Positions 34,384 through 42,913 of a DNA stretch of 64,000 nucleotides are shown piece by piece. Numbering within the stretch: position 1 is the first letter of the stretch; each line of letters begins with the position of its first letter. Both the position numbers and the translations under genes were made by a program. Under the pieces are notes generated by a model. It made no database searches. It worked only from the letters and a program-made list of their open reading frames with translations, and was not told the origin of the DNA. This stretch comes from Halobaculum sp. XH14 (lineage in GTDB: Archaea > Halobacteriota > Halobacteria > Halobacteriales > Haloferacaceae), in contig NZ_CP134949.1 in assembly GCF_032116555.1 (NCBI RefSeq), forward strand, positions 2,604,001-2,668,000, given 5' to 3'.

Positions 34384-35574
34384 TCAGCGGATGACGTCGA
34401 GGCCGTTGTTCTGTTCGGTCTTCTCGCGGCCGCCGTCGGACTGCCAGGCGGCCTGCGAGCTATTGTGGTTGGCCTTCGCGTCAACCTCGAGGTCGGAGCC
34501 CTGCTGGCCCTCGATGCTCTGACGGGACTTGTCGGCCTGTTTCTGCGTGCTCGGGCCCAGGACCTGCGCGCTCTGCACGCCGGTCATGATGGCCATCACG
34601 CGGACCTTCCCCTTGTACTCGTCCTGGATGCGCGCGCCCCAGATGACGTTGGCGCTCGCCTCCAGTCGCTCGGTGATGTTGTCGGCGATCCCCTCGGCCT
34701 CCTTCAGCGTGAGGTCGGGGCCGCCCGTGATGTGGACCAGGCCGCCGCTCGCGCCGCGGTAGTCGACGTCGAGCAGTGGGTGGTTCATCGCGTCGTTGAC
34801 GACCTCCTGGGTCTTGTTCTTGTCCTGCGTCTCGCCGACGAGCATCACCGCGACGCCGCCCTGGTTCATGATGGTGGACATGTCCGCGTAGTCCAGGTTG
34901 ATGAGCGAGGGCTGGGTGATAGTCTCGGAGATACCCTTGACGGTCTCGGCGATGATCTGATCCATCACCGAGAACGCCTTGCCGATCGGGAGGTTCGGCA
35001 CGTAGTCCAGCAGGCGGTTGTTGTCGAGGACGATGATCGAGTCGGCCTCGTTACGGAGTTCCTCGAGGCCCTCCTCGGCCTTCACGGTGCGGGCGCGCTC
35101 GACGTTGAACGGCGTCGACACCATGCCGACGACGATGGCGCCCTGCTCCTTCGCGATCTTCGAGACGACCGGCGCCGCGCCGGTACCCGTCCCGCCGCCC
35201 ATCCCGGCGGTGACGAACACGAGGTCGGCGTCGCCGAGGACCTCCTTGATCGTCCCCTGGGCCATCTCGGTCGCGCGCGACCCCATGCTGGGGTCGCCGC
35301 CGGCGCCGAGCCCCTGCGTGAGCGACTTGCCGACGAGGATCTTCGTGTCGGCCTCGATCATCTTGAGGTGCTGCTTGTCGGTGTTGATGGCGACGGTTTC
35401 GGCGCCCTCGACGCCGATGTTGTACAGCCGGTTGATGGTGTTGTTGCCCGCGCCGCCCGCGCCGACGATGACGATTCGGGGCTCCCCGAAGTCGTCCTCG
35501 TCGTCGCCGACCTCGGACATCTGACGCTTCTCGGCCTCCGCGTTCTCGAGGGCGTCCTGAACGATGTCCTGCAT
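34384..35574 (-). CDS. ftsZ2: Cell division GTPase FtsZ2
   Basis: Tubulin-like protein of the haloarchaeal division ring; in Haloferax FtsZ2 drives constriction. 396 residues: acidic N-terminal extension, nucleotide loop [17 protein letters not shown], tubulin signature GGGTGTG (126-132), [16 protein letters not shown]7 loop region NLDYADM, and a C-terminal tail ending NNGLDVIR, which is the FtsZ2 ending I know. The linker from about 345 is polar and disordered. It starts 2 bases after the cdrS stop on the same strand, so it is expressed from the cdrS promoter. Confidence 0.97.
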   Translation of the reverse strand: MQDIVQDALENAEAEKRQMSEVGDDEDDFGEPRIVIVGAGGAGNNTINRLYNIGVEGAETVAINTDKQHLKMIEADTKILVGKSLTQGLGAGGDPSMGSRATEMAQGTIKEVLGDADLVFVTAGMGGGTGTGAAPVVSKIAKEQGAIVVGMVSTPFNVERARTVKAEEGLEELRNEADSIIVLDNNRLLDYVPNLPIGKAFSVMDQIIAETVKGISETITQPSLINLDYADMSTIMNQGGVAVMLVGETQDKNKTQEVVNDAMNHPLLDVDYRGASGGLVHITGGPDLTLKEAEGIADNITERLEASANVIWGARIQDEYKGKVRVMAIMTGVQSAQVLGPSTQKQADKSRQSIEGQQGSDLEVDAKANHNSSQAAWQSDGGREKTEQNNGLDVIR

Positions 35575-35576
35575 CG

Positions 35577-35768
35577 TTACACCTTCGCCCAGCTGCGCTT
35601 GCTCCGTTCACGACGGGTGCGCTCGCCGGAGCCCTCGGTCTGCTCGTTGAGCATGTCGCGGACCGCCGAGCGAATCGCCTCGCTGCGATTCGGGAACTCG
35701 CCAGTCTCGACCAACTGTTCGACCTCCTCGATCTGCTGTTTGGGTATCCGTAGTGTCACACGCTCCAT
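35577..35768 (-). CDS. cdrS: Ribbon-helix-helix regulator CdrS
   Basis: 63 residues: [20 protein letters not shown] supplies the DNA-binding strand and first helix, and [20 protein letters not shown] the second, followed by a basic tail. It is the first gene of the operon with ftsZ2, the arrangement described for CdrS in Halobacterium and Haloferax, where it regulates ftsZ2 and division genes. ATG 35768; the longer frame to 36017 contains no sensible start. The transcript begins about 110 bases upstream, near a GTAAGACG palindrome, so autoregulation is likely (inference). Confidence 0.95.
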   Translation of the reverse strand: MERVTLRIPKQQIEEVEQLVETGEFPNRSEAIRSAVRDMLNEQTEGSGERTRRERSKRSWAKV

Positions 35769-35783
35769 TGTTACATTCCCCCG

Positions 35784-35954
35784 GTAAGACGGCGAGCACG
35801 CGTCCGCGTGCTTCGAGTCCCGAGCCGCTCGGCGTGTCGTCCGCCCGGCGTCAGCGGCTCGTAAGACGATCCGTCTTACGCAGCCGTAATCACAGACGGA
35901 TGTATTATAAATGTACCGGGGATGTAAGACGTTCTGCCCGTTGGACGTAAGACG
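35784..35954 (-). promoter_or_regulatory. cdrS-ftsZ2 promoter with four-fold GTAAGACG array
   Basis: GTAAGACG occurs at 35784-35791, 35861-35868, 35924-35931 and 35947-35954, all on the plus strand. The second is half of a perfect palindrome, 9-base arms around ATC, spanning 35860-35880. The minus-strand TATA box (atttataat, about 35902-35912) predicts a transcription start near 35880, so the palindrome covers the start, two sites lie upstream of the TATA box and one just before the cdrS ATG. A dimeric ribbon-helix-helix protein such as CdrS or CdrL is the obvious candidate to bind. Confidence 0.75.
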
Positions 35955-36499
35955 AACGTCCGCCGTCCTCCGGTGTTCGAGGGGGGCCGATCCCGGTTCG
36001 AGGCCGAAGTTCGTCATACGATCGGCCGGGGTCGGCCCGACCTCGCGTGCTCGCCGTGCCGGCCGGAGAGCCGGGCAGACGCGTGTATGACGGGGCCACG
36101 CCGACCGCCGTTGTGGATCCCGGACGCCGCATCGACGGGTCGTCCGCCCACGTGTCAGGAGTGCGTACTCACAGCCCCTATTAAAAGCTGTCCCCGACTG
36201 TGGTACGAGGGCCCCGCGTCGGCAACGTCGGAGCGCGTGAACCCGTGACGTGTCCGCGATCGGGAGACGCCATCGAGCGATAACCGCAGACGGAGTAAGG
36301 TGAGCGGAGAAGGGCGGTGTGAACTGCGACTGGTCGAGAACGTCCGTGTAGTCTCGTCATTTTTGAGCGTTTACGCACACGCGCGCCACGCGTGATGAAG
36401 AAAGGAAACGAGCGAGCCGTCGCCCCGCCGGGACGCTGGATACCCGGGGAGCCTCGCCGCCGTCGTGGGAGTCTTTGAAGTCGCGGCCGAGCGGTCGGT
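35955..36499. other. Gene-poor region upstream of cdrS
   Basis: No convincing gene. Short frames on both strands (for example a 59-codon minus frame 36184-36363) lack family resemblance. TATA-like ctattaaaagc near 36177 and an AT-rich cattttt near 36358 could be promoters. Immediately before the aldo/keto reductase, a TATA-like tttgaag (about 36472) is the likely promoter of that gene. Confidence 0.4.
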
Positions 36500-37486
36500 A
36501 TGGATCGACGAACCCTCGGCGAGGTCGGCCCCGTAACCGAGATCGGACTCGGCACCTGGAACATCGGCGGCGACTGGGGCGACGTGTCGGACGAGGCGGG
36601 GCGCGAGGCCGTCAGGACGGCCCTCGACGCCGGCGTGGACTTCCTCGACACCGCCGACGTGTACGGCGACGGCAGCAGCGAGCGCCACGTCGCGGCCGTG
36701 CTCGACGAGCGTGACGCCCACGACGAGGTGACGGTGGCGACGAAGGCCGGCCGACGGCTCGACCCACACACCGCCGAGGGCTACGACGCGGGGAACCTCG
36801 AACGGTTCGTCGACCGGTCGCGGGAGAACCTGAACGAGGACACCCTGGACCTGCTCCAGCTCCACTGCCCGCCGACGGAGACGTACTACAGGCCGGAGAC
36901 GTTCGACGCGCTGGCGGACCTGCAGGAGGAGGGCAAGATCGCCCACTACGGCGTCAGCGTGGAGAAAGTCGAGGAGGCGCTGAAGGCCATCGAGTACCCC
37001 GGCGTCGAGACCGTCCAGCTCGTCTTCAATCCCCTCCGCCAGCGTGCTGCCGGGTTATTCTTCGAGGAGGCCAAGCGCCGCGACGTCGGCGTCATCGTCC
37101 GCGTCCCGCTCGCGTCAGGGCTCCTGACCGGCACCATCGACCGCGACGCGACGTTCCCGGAGAACGACCACCGGAACTTCAACCGCGAGGGCGACGCGTT
37201 CGACGTCGGGGAGACGTTCGCCGGCGTCCCGCTCGAGGCCGGCGTCGACGCCGTCGAGGCGCTCGAACCGCACGTTCCCGAGGACCTGACGCTCGCGGCG
37301 TTCACGCTCCGCTGGATCCTCGACCACGACGCCGTCTCGACGGTCATTCCCGGCTCGACCTCGCCCGAGCACATCCGGGGGAACGTCGCCGCGAGCGGGG
37401 CCGACCCGCTCCCGTATCGCCTCCACGGCCTGACGCGGGACGTGTACGACGAGCACGTCGCCGACCACGTCCACCACCGCTGGTGA
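36500..37486 (+). CDS. Aldo/keto reductase
   Basis: 328 residues of the NADPH-dependent TIM-barrel family. The catalytic tetrad is visible: Asp and Tyr in FLDTADVYGDGSSE, Lys in VTVATKAGRR, His in LLQLHCPP. VTRWILDHDAVSTVIPG-like RWILDHDAVSTVIPGSTSPEHI is the cofactor-binding end. Closest in style to the archaeal general stress/aldehyde reductases; substrate unknown. ATG 36500 follows a TATA-like tttgaag about 27 bases upstream. Confidence 0.94.
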   Translation: MDRRTLGEVGPVTEIGLGTWNIGGDWGDVSDEAGREAVRTALDAGVDFLDTADVYGDGSSERHVAAVLDERDAHDEVTVATKAGRRLDPHTAEGYDAGNLERFVDRSRENLNEDTLDLLQLHCPPTETYYRPETFDALADLQEEGKIAHYGVSVEKVEEALKAIEYPGVETVQLVFNPLRQRAAGLFFEEAKRRDVGVIVRVPLASGLLTGTIDRDATFPENDHRNFNREGDAFDVGETFAGVPLEAGVDAVEALEPHVPEDLTLAAFTLRWILDHDAVSTVIPGSTSPEHIRGNVAASGADPLPYRLHGLTRDVYDEHVADHVHHRW

Positions 37487-37555
37487 CGCCGTTCGACCGT
37501 CGAGGGACGCCCGGCAGCCATTGAGGGACGACCGGCAACCAGCGAGGAACGACGG

Positions 37556-38287
37556 TCACCCGTCGAGGAACTCCCGCGAGGCGGCCCGGCAGTCCTCGTC
37601 CGAGAGCACCGTGGCGAACGACTCGTGGACGCGCTCGCGTTCGTCGGCCGACGCCACGCTCGCCGCGGCCGCGCGCTTCGCAGTCCTCGTCGCGGTCGCG
37701 GGCGTCTCCGCGATCGACGTTACGAACCGCCCGACAGTCTCCCGGAGGCCGTCCGCCGACACGACGCGGTTCACCAGCCCCCAGTCGTGGGCCCGCTCGG
37801 CGTCGATGGGCTCGCCCGTCAGCGCGAGTTCCATCAGCCGCTTCTTGCCGACCGTGGCCGCGATCCGTTCGACGGCGTACGGCGGGTACGCCCCGATCGT
37901 CGTCTCGGGCAGCGCGAACGTGGCGTCCTCGACGGCGACCGCGAGGTCGCTCGCCGCGACGAGTTCACAGCCGCCGCCGTACGCGAGCCCGTTCACGGCC
38001 GCGACGACCGGCACGTCGAGCCGTTCGATGCCGAACAGCACGTCGAACAGCGCGTCCGTCAGGTCCGCCACCTCCGCGTCGGTCTCGGCGGCCGCCAGCG
38101 CCGCGATGTCGTCGCCCGCACAGAACGCGTCGCCGACGCCGGTGACGACGACCACCCGGGCCTCCCCCGCCGCGCGGTCGAGCAGTCGGGCGAACTCCCG
38201 CCAGTCCGCCACCGCGAGGGCGTTCCGCTTCTCCGGGCGATCGATGGTGATCCACGCGGCCTCGCCGGACAGGTCGTACCTGAGCAT
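37556..38287 (-). CDS. Enoyl-CoA hydratase/isomerase family protein
   Basis: 243 residues of the crotonase fold: ITIDRPEKRNALAVADW at the N-terminus, oxyanion-hole segments AFCAGDDIAAL and NGLAYGGGCELVAASD, and ALPETTIGAYPPYAVERIAATVGKKR. It would hydrate or isomerise acyl-CoA intermediates in fatty or aromatic acid metabolism. No other beta-oxidation gene is adjacent. ATG 38287, with a TATA-like box about 27 bases upstream. Confidence 0.92.
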   Translation of the reverse strand: MLRYDLSGEAAWITIDRPEKRNALAVADWREFARLLDRAAGEARVVVVTGVGDAFCAGDDIAALAAAETDAEVADLTDALFDVLFGIERLDVPVVAAVNGLAYGGGCELVAASDLAVAVEDATFALPETTIGAYPPYAVERIAATVGKKRLMELALTGEPIDAERAHDWGLVNRVVSADGLRETVGRFVTSIAETPATATRTAKRAAAASVASADERERVHESFATVLSDEDCRAASREFLDG

Positions 38288-38433
38288 GGGCCATGCTCGG
38301 ACGGGAATCACAAAGGCGGTTCGGCGCCGGGAGAAGATCGCCCGACGGCGCGACGGTTCGGAACGAGCGTGTTCGACGGCTCCGACGGATCCGTGCCGGA
38401 GGTGAACCCGGTCGCCGCCGGGACGGCCGTTCG

Positions 38434-39447
38434 TCAGCGCGGCGCGCCACAGCGCGGGCACATCGGCGGGCCGGTTTCCGGCAGCGCCAGCCCGCAGTGG
38501 GGACACTCGCCCTCCGTGGTCGGTGCGACGATCGCGTCGACGGCCTCGCCGGTCGTGCGTCGCACGCCGTCGATCGATCCGATCCCGTCCGGCGGATCGT
38601 CGGATGCGGTCCCGTTCCGAACCGAGTCGAGCGCGAACCGGGCCCGATCGCCGACGAACTCCTCCTCGTCGTCGGAGAGCGCCGCCAGCGCGGACTCCGG
38701 CAGCGGTGGGCCGTCGGTCACGTCCCGACCGAGCAGGCCGAGCGCCTCGGCCGCTCGCCCTCGAACGTGGGCGGTCCCGTCGTCGAGTCGTCCCGCGAGC
38801 GCCTCCGTGGCGCCCGTGAGCCGCTCCGGATACGCACTCCCGACGGCGACGAGCGCCGTGGCGAGGTGATAGCGGACCAGTTCCTCCCCGTCGTCGAGGT
38901 GGTCGGCGAGCGTCGAGACCTGGTGGCGAAGCCGTCCCGGGTCGCCCAGGGCGACGTGTTCGAGCGCCTTCGCCAGTTTCTCCCGGACCTCCGGCTCGTC
39001 GAACGAGAGGCCGACACGGAGGTCGGCGAGGATCTCCGGCGAGCACACCGCCTCCGGGAACTCCAGCGCGACGTAGCCGAGCACCTCGGCCGAGCGGGCC
39101 CTGACGTAGTAGAACTCGTCCTCGTCGGCGAGCCGATCCGCGACCGGGCCGACGGTCGAAACGACCGCCCCCGGTTCCGACTCCGCGACGGTCACCAGCA
39201 GCTTCGCGGCCGCCAGCCTGACGGCCCGGTCGTCGTCGCTCAGAAACGGGGAGAGCCCGGAGACGACGCCGTCGAACGCGGCAGCGCGGTCCGCGGCGAG
39301 GTCTCGAAGCGCACGCAGGGCGCGTTTTCGGTCCTCGGTTGCGGCCGTCTCGAACTGTCGCAGGGACGCCGCCGCGGCCTCACGTCGGCCGTCGGCGAGG
39401 AGGGTGACGAGATGGTCGGGCGAGCGCGATCGACTGGGGTCGTCCAT
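38434..39447 (-). CDS. HEAT-repeat protein with C-terminal zinc ribbon
   Basis: 337 residues. Residues about 10-265 consist of alternating helices of HEAT type (for example AVRLAAAKLLVTVAESEPG, YVRARSAEVLGYVALEFPE, EVREKLAKALEHVALGDPG, LVRYHLATALVAVGSAYPE), about six repeats. The last 30 residues carry CPHCGLALPETGPPMCPRCG, a four-Cys zinc ribbon. Such a protein likely works as a scaffold for protein-protein contacts; the partner is unknown. A 115-residue acidic linker separates the two parts only loosely. Confidence 0.8.
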   Translation of the reverse strand: MDDPSRSRSPDHLVTLLADGRREAAAASLRQFETAATEDRKRALRALRDLAADRAAAFDGVVSGLSPFLSDDDRAVRLAAAKLLVTVAESEPGAVVSTVGPVADRLADEDEFYYVRARSAEVLGYVALEFPEAVCSPEILADLRVGLSFDEPEVREKLAKALEHVALGDPGRLRHQVSTLADHLDDGEELVRYHLATALVAVGSAYPERLTGATEALAGRLDDGTAHVRGRAAEALGLLGRDVTDGPPLPESALAALSDDEEEFVGDRARFALDSVRNGTASDDPPDGIGSIDGVRRTTGEAVDAIVAPTTEGECPHCGLALPETGPPMCPRCGAPR

Positions 39448-39540
39448 CCGTTATCAACGGTCCGACGGTCGCGTCACGCCTTTAATATTCGGCCGGTCAC
39501 CGCCGCGTAACGCGGACGTCGCACGGCTTCCCGTCGCGGG

Positions 39541-40293
39541 TCAGCGACCGATGGTTCCCCGCCGGGTGACGGGCGCGTCGGGGTCGATCAGGAACGCGAG
39601 GACGGTGGCGTCCTCACCGGCGGCGAGAGTCGGGTCGGACTCACCGACGAGCAGGCCGCTCTCGGTCGTCCCGAAGCGCGTGCCGGCGACCTCGACCGCG
39701 CCGTCGAACACGTAGAAGTACGTGTCCCGGCCCGCGATGGACGGCAGGTCAACGCTCGACCCGGCGTCGAGGCGGAGGTCGTAGAGGTCGACCTCGTTGC
39801 GGACGAAAAGCGGCGCGTCGGCGCCTTCGGGGCCGAACAGATGACGCCACTCGCCCTCGACTGGGGTGTCGATGGGCTCGTGCTGGATGTTCGGCTCCAG
39901 CCCGAGGCTGTGGGGGCGGACGAACAGCTGGAGCATCCGCAGGGGCGGGTCGCCCGCGCGGGTGAACTCCTCGTGCCGGAACGTCGTTCCCGCGTTCATC
40001 ACCATCAGGTGATCGGCGTCGGTGACGAGGTCGTTCCCCTCCCCGTCGCCGTGGCGCATCACGCCGGCCGGCACCCACGAGATGATCTCCTCGTCCCGGT
40101 GGGGATGCATCCCGATGTGGGTGTCCGGGTCCATGAACGACTCGACGACGGTCGCAAGCGGACCGTACCCGTGGTCCTCGTGGTCGGGGAGAGCGCGGCC
40201 GGGGAAGTTGAAGTGAGTCCGGAACGGCCCCTGGTTCCGGGAGACGTCGGTGCGCTCGGCCTTGTAGAGCTTCGGTTCGGAACTGACCGTCAC
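39541..40293 (-). CDS. Pirin family bicupin protein
   Basis: 250 residues from GTG 40293, set by TATATA about 30 bases upstream in a well-shaped promoter (40320-40326). Iron ligands of pirin are present: His-x-His in IGMHPHRDEEIISW, and His-x-Glu in FRHEEFTRAG; GGVMRHGDGEG-like AGVMRHGDGEGNDLVT is the connecting strand. Members act as quercetin 2,3-dioxygenases or redox sensors; role here unknown. It diverges from the creatinase-like gene, sharing a 230-base promoter region. Confidence 0.9.
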   Translation of the reverse strand: MTVSSEPKLYKAERTDVSRNQGPFRTHFNFPGRALPDHEDHGYGPLATVVESFMDPDTHIGMHPHRDEEIISWVPAGVMRHGDGEGNDLVTDADHLMVMNAGTTFRHEEFTRAGDPPLRMLQLFVRPHSLGLEPNIQHEPIDTPVEGEWRHLFGPEGADAPLFVRNEVDLYDLRLDAGSSVDLPSIAGRDTYFYVFDGAVEVAGTRFGTTESGLLVGESDPTLAAGEDATVLAFLIDPDAPVTRRGTIGR

Positions 40294-40521
40294 TGTGTTC
40301 CCGTCTACGGGCTCGAACCCATATATTCTCCCGGAGACACCGACGAAAGCTGGTGTCGTTCGTGTCACCCGCCCGTTCCTGAGTCGCCGGTCCGTCACCC
40401 TCCCCCCGTGCGAGAGCAATTTGATATCGCGTTATTTGATTTATTTGGGCGTTTGCCGTCGGCTACGGGACCGCCCGCCGGTTCCCCGAACCTTATGCCG
40501 CGACGGGCGATATCGACCGCT

Positions 40522-41703
40522 ATGGCGACGAAACTCCCCGAATCCGAGTTCGACGCCCGGCTCGCGCAGGTGCGCGGCCGGCTCGCGGACACGGACGCCG
40601 ACGCGGCGACGTGGTTCGGCGCGACGGGCATCGAGTATCTCACCGGCTTCCACCACATCCAGACCGAGCGACCCGTCGTACTCGCCGTGACTGACGAGCG
40701 CGTGGAGATCACGGTCCCGCGGCTGGAGGTCGAGCGCGTGGAGCCGAACCCCCGCATCGACGCCGTCCACCACTACTTCGATTACCCCGGCGGCGCGCCG
40801 ATCGAAGTAGCCGTCGAGATGCTGGAGGGGCTCGGCGTCGAGGCCGTCGTCTCCGACGCCGACGGCGCGCCCGGCGTGATGGGGTATGAGGGCCCCGCCC
40901 TCTCGGAGTTCGTCGACGTCGAGTCCCAGTCCTGGACGAGCCGGATGCGCTGGGAGAAGACCGACGCCGAGGTCGATCTCATCCGCGAGTCCGCCAAGTG
41001 GGCGAACCTCGGCCACCGCTACCTGGCGGAGTACACCGAGGTCGGCGCGCACCCGGCGACGGTCAGCCAGCGCGCCTCGACCGAAGCCTCCCGCGCGATG
41101 CTCGACACGCTCGGGGACCGGTACTCGGTCCGGGTCCGCGGCAGCGGCCCGGTCCACGCGGGCTACATCTCCGGGCGGGAGACCGCCCTCCCGCACGGCC
41201 ACACCCCCAACGAGACGCTCTCGGAGGGGGACGTGCTCGTCACGGGCGCGTCGGCGAACGTCGACGGCTACCACTCCGAGCTCGAGCGGACGATGTTCGT
41301 CGGCGACTACACCGACGAGCAGGAGCACTACTTCGAGCTCATGCTCGAAGCACAGACCATCGCCATCGAGGCGCTTGGCCCGGGCGTCCCGATCAGCGAC
41401 GTCGACCAGACGGTCTGGAACTACTTCGAGGAGCAGGGCGTCACGGACCTCGCCCAGCACCACGTCGGCCACAACATCGGGCTCGGCGGCCACGAACCGC
41501 CGTACATCGACCGCGGCTGGGGCGAGTACGAACACGTCGACGACGGCGAGGCGCTGATGGCTCCCGGTCAGGTGTACACCATCGAGCCCGGGATCTACAC
41601 GGAGGACGCCGGGTACCGCCACTCGGACACCATCGCCGTCACCGAGTCGGGCACCGAGTGGCTCACCTACTTCCCGCGCGACATCGACTCGAACGTCGTC
41701 TGA
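40522..41703 (+). CDS. M24 family protein, creatinase/ectoine hydrolase-like, metal ligands degenerate
   Basis: 393 residues, pita-bread fold: creatinase N-terminal domain (1-135) and catalytic-like domain from about 140 (RMRWEKTDAEVDLIRESAKW). Of the five canonical M24 metal ligands only His317 (HHVGHNIGLGGHEPP) and Glu355 (TIEPGIY) remain clear; the first Asp is replaced in VTGASANVDGY, the second is Glu in HSELERTMF, and the final Glu region reads YRHSDTIAV. The pattern LERTMF and YRxxD matches creatinase, which works without metal, and the DoeA branch. It is likely a C-N hydrolase and not a metallopeptidase. The ATG is fixed by a TATA-like cttatg 27 bases upstream. Confidence 0.8.
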   Translation: MATKLPESEFDARLAQVRGRLADTDADAATWFGATGIEYLTGFHHIQTERPVVLAVTDERVEITVPRLEVERVEPNPRIDAVHHYFDYPGGAPIEVAVEMLEGLGVEAVVSDADGAPGVMGYEGPALSEFVDVESQSWTSRMRWEKTDAEVDLIRESAKWANLGHRYLAEYTEVGAHPATVSQRASTEASRAMLDTLGDRYSVRVRGSGPVHAGYISGRETALPHGHTPNETLSEGDVLVTGASANVDGYHSELERTMFVGDYTDEQEHYFELMLEAQTIAIEALGPGVPISDVDQTVWNYFEEQGVTDLAQHHVGHNIGLGGHEPPYIDRGWGEYEHVDDGEALMAPGQVYTIEPGIYTEDAGYRHSDTIAVTESGTEWLTYFPRDIDSNVV

Positions 41704-41770
41704 CTCGGCGCCCCCGTCGCCTCCGATTCCCGGTGCCTTCTTGCCATCGGCCGACGGACACCCCACACCC

Positions 41771-42406
41771 GTGGCAACGTCCTTCGCCCCGTTCGGAACC
41801 CTCGTCGACGCCGACCTCCCGGACGACCCGGCTACCGTGGTTGGCCGCGAACTCCTCGACCGCGGCGTCGCCCTCCCGGACGACTGGGACGCCGCCTACC
41901 GGGAGCGCCACGTCGACGCGCCCGACGACGCCGAGGTCCCACTTCCCGCACACGTGAGCGCCGCGCTCGCGTCCCGCGACGTCGACGCGCCGGGAAACGC
42001 CGCTCGGCGGGCCGTCGTCGCCGCGTTCGACCCGGCGGTCGAGACCCGCGCGGGCGCGGTCGAGGCCGTCGAGGCGGCCGCCGAACGCGGTCCCGTCGGG
42101 TTGCTGGCCGACTGCGCGGTTCCCGAACTCGTCGGTCGAACGCTCGTCCGTTCGGACCTCTCCCGGACCGACTTCGACGCCGTCGTCACCAGCGTCGCCT
42201 GTGGGTGGCGGAAACCCGACCGACGGGCGTTCGAGGCGCTCGCCCATCGACTCGACGCCCCGGCGGGCGCGCTGACCCACGTCGGTGCCGACTCCGAGAC
42301 GGACGGCGGTATCGTCGACGCCGGCGGCGAGTTCCGGGACGTGAACGAACGGTCGCTACCGGCGCTCGCGGCGACGTGGCGGGACGACGCCCGTGGTCGA
42401 CCCTGA
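41771..42406 (+). CDS. HAD superfamily protein lacking catalytic residues
   Basis: 211 residues from GTG 41771. The overall sequence follows the haloarchaeal HAD hydrolases (GTLVDADLPDDPATVV, VGLLADCAVPELVGRTLVRSDL, GWRKPDRRAFEALAHRL, THVGADSETDGG). The nucleophile Asp of motif I (expected FDLFGT) is Ala in SFAPFGT, the Ser/Thr of motif II is Ala in LLADCAV, and the first Asp of motif IV is Ala in HVGADS; only the motif III Lys remains. It therefore should not hydrolyse phosphates and may be a regulatory or structural homologue. The frame is intact and well biased, so it is not simply decayed. Confidence 0.75.
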   Translation: MATSFAPFGTLVDADLPDDPATVVGRELLDRGVALPDDWDAAYRERHVDAPDDAEVPLPAHVSAALASRDVDAPGNAARRAVVAAFDPAVETRAGAVEAVEAAAERGPVGLLADCAVPELVGRTLVRSDLSRTDFDAVVTSVACGWRKPDRRAFEALAHRLDAPAGALTHVGADSETDGGIVDAGGEFRDVNERSLPALAATWRDDARGRP

Positions 42407-42913
42407 TCGGACGACCGAACCCTCCGGATTGCCAGTTCCGGACGAAACCCCGGGACGCGAGGACGAATCGGAGCGGTAGCTACTGACGGAATTCGTCGCG
42501 CCCTCGATCGATGGCCGAGCGCCGTGCGTCCCGATAGGGACACCTCCGTGGCACGTCCCGAGGCGAATCCCGAACTGTGCCGGCTGGGGAAGACACCGGA
42601 CGGTCCGTCGGGTCCGATCGCTACGGTCGACGACTGTGTTGTCGGGTTTTCTCGGACGTCCGTGAGATGATCAAACCACCAGATTGGAGCATGAATCGGA
42701 GCTATCGGCCCGCCGTCTCACTCGACCTGTACCGATCGCAACCGACGCCTGATCGGTGGCCGTCGGGGCGGCCCGGTACGGGGGTTCCGATCGCAAGACT
42801 GCGGTCCGAATCGGAGAACTCGCTCCCGGGAACTGACCCGAACCGGCAGCGGCACTCACGTCGATTGCCCACCGGACGCAACGGCAGCGCGTGCTCGCCG
42901 TCCGACTCCCGGT
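42407..42913. other. Intergenic region without recognisable gene
   Basis: About 500 bases between the HAD protein and the convergent DUF2070 gene. The longest frame (42577-42927, plus) is low-complexity in Arg/Ser/Pro and is not supported. GC is lower than in the neighbours in 42640-42720. No structured repeat or tRNA was seen. Confidence 0.5.

Noticed and set aside
36181..36363. 59-codon minus frame upstream of the aldo/keto reductase
   Set aside because: Low-complexity Arg/Ser/Pro content, no promoter that fits and no known homologue.
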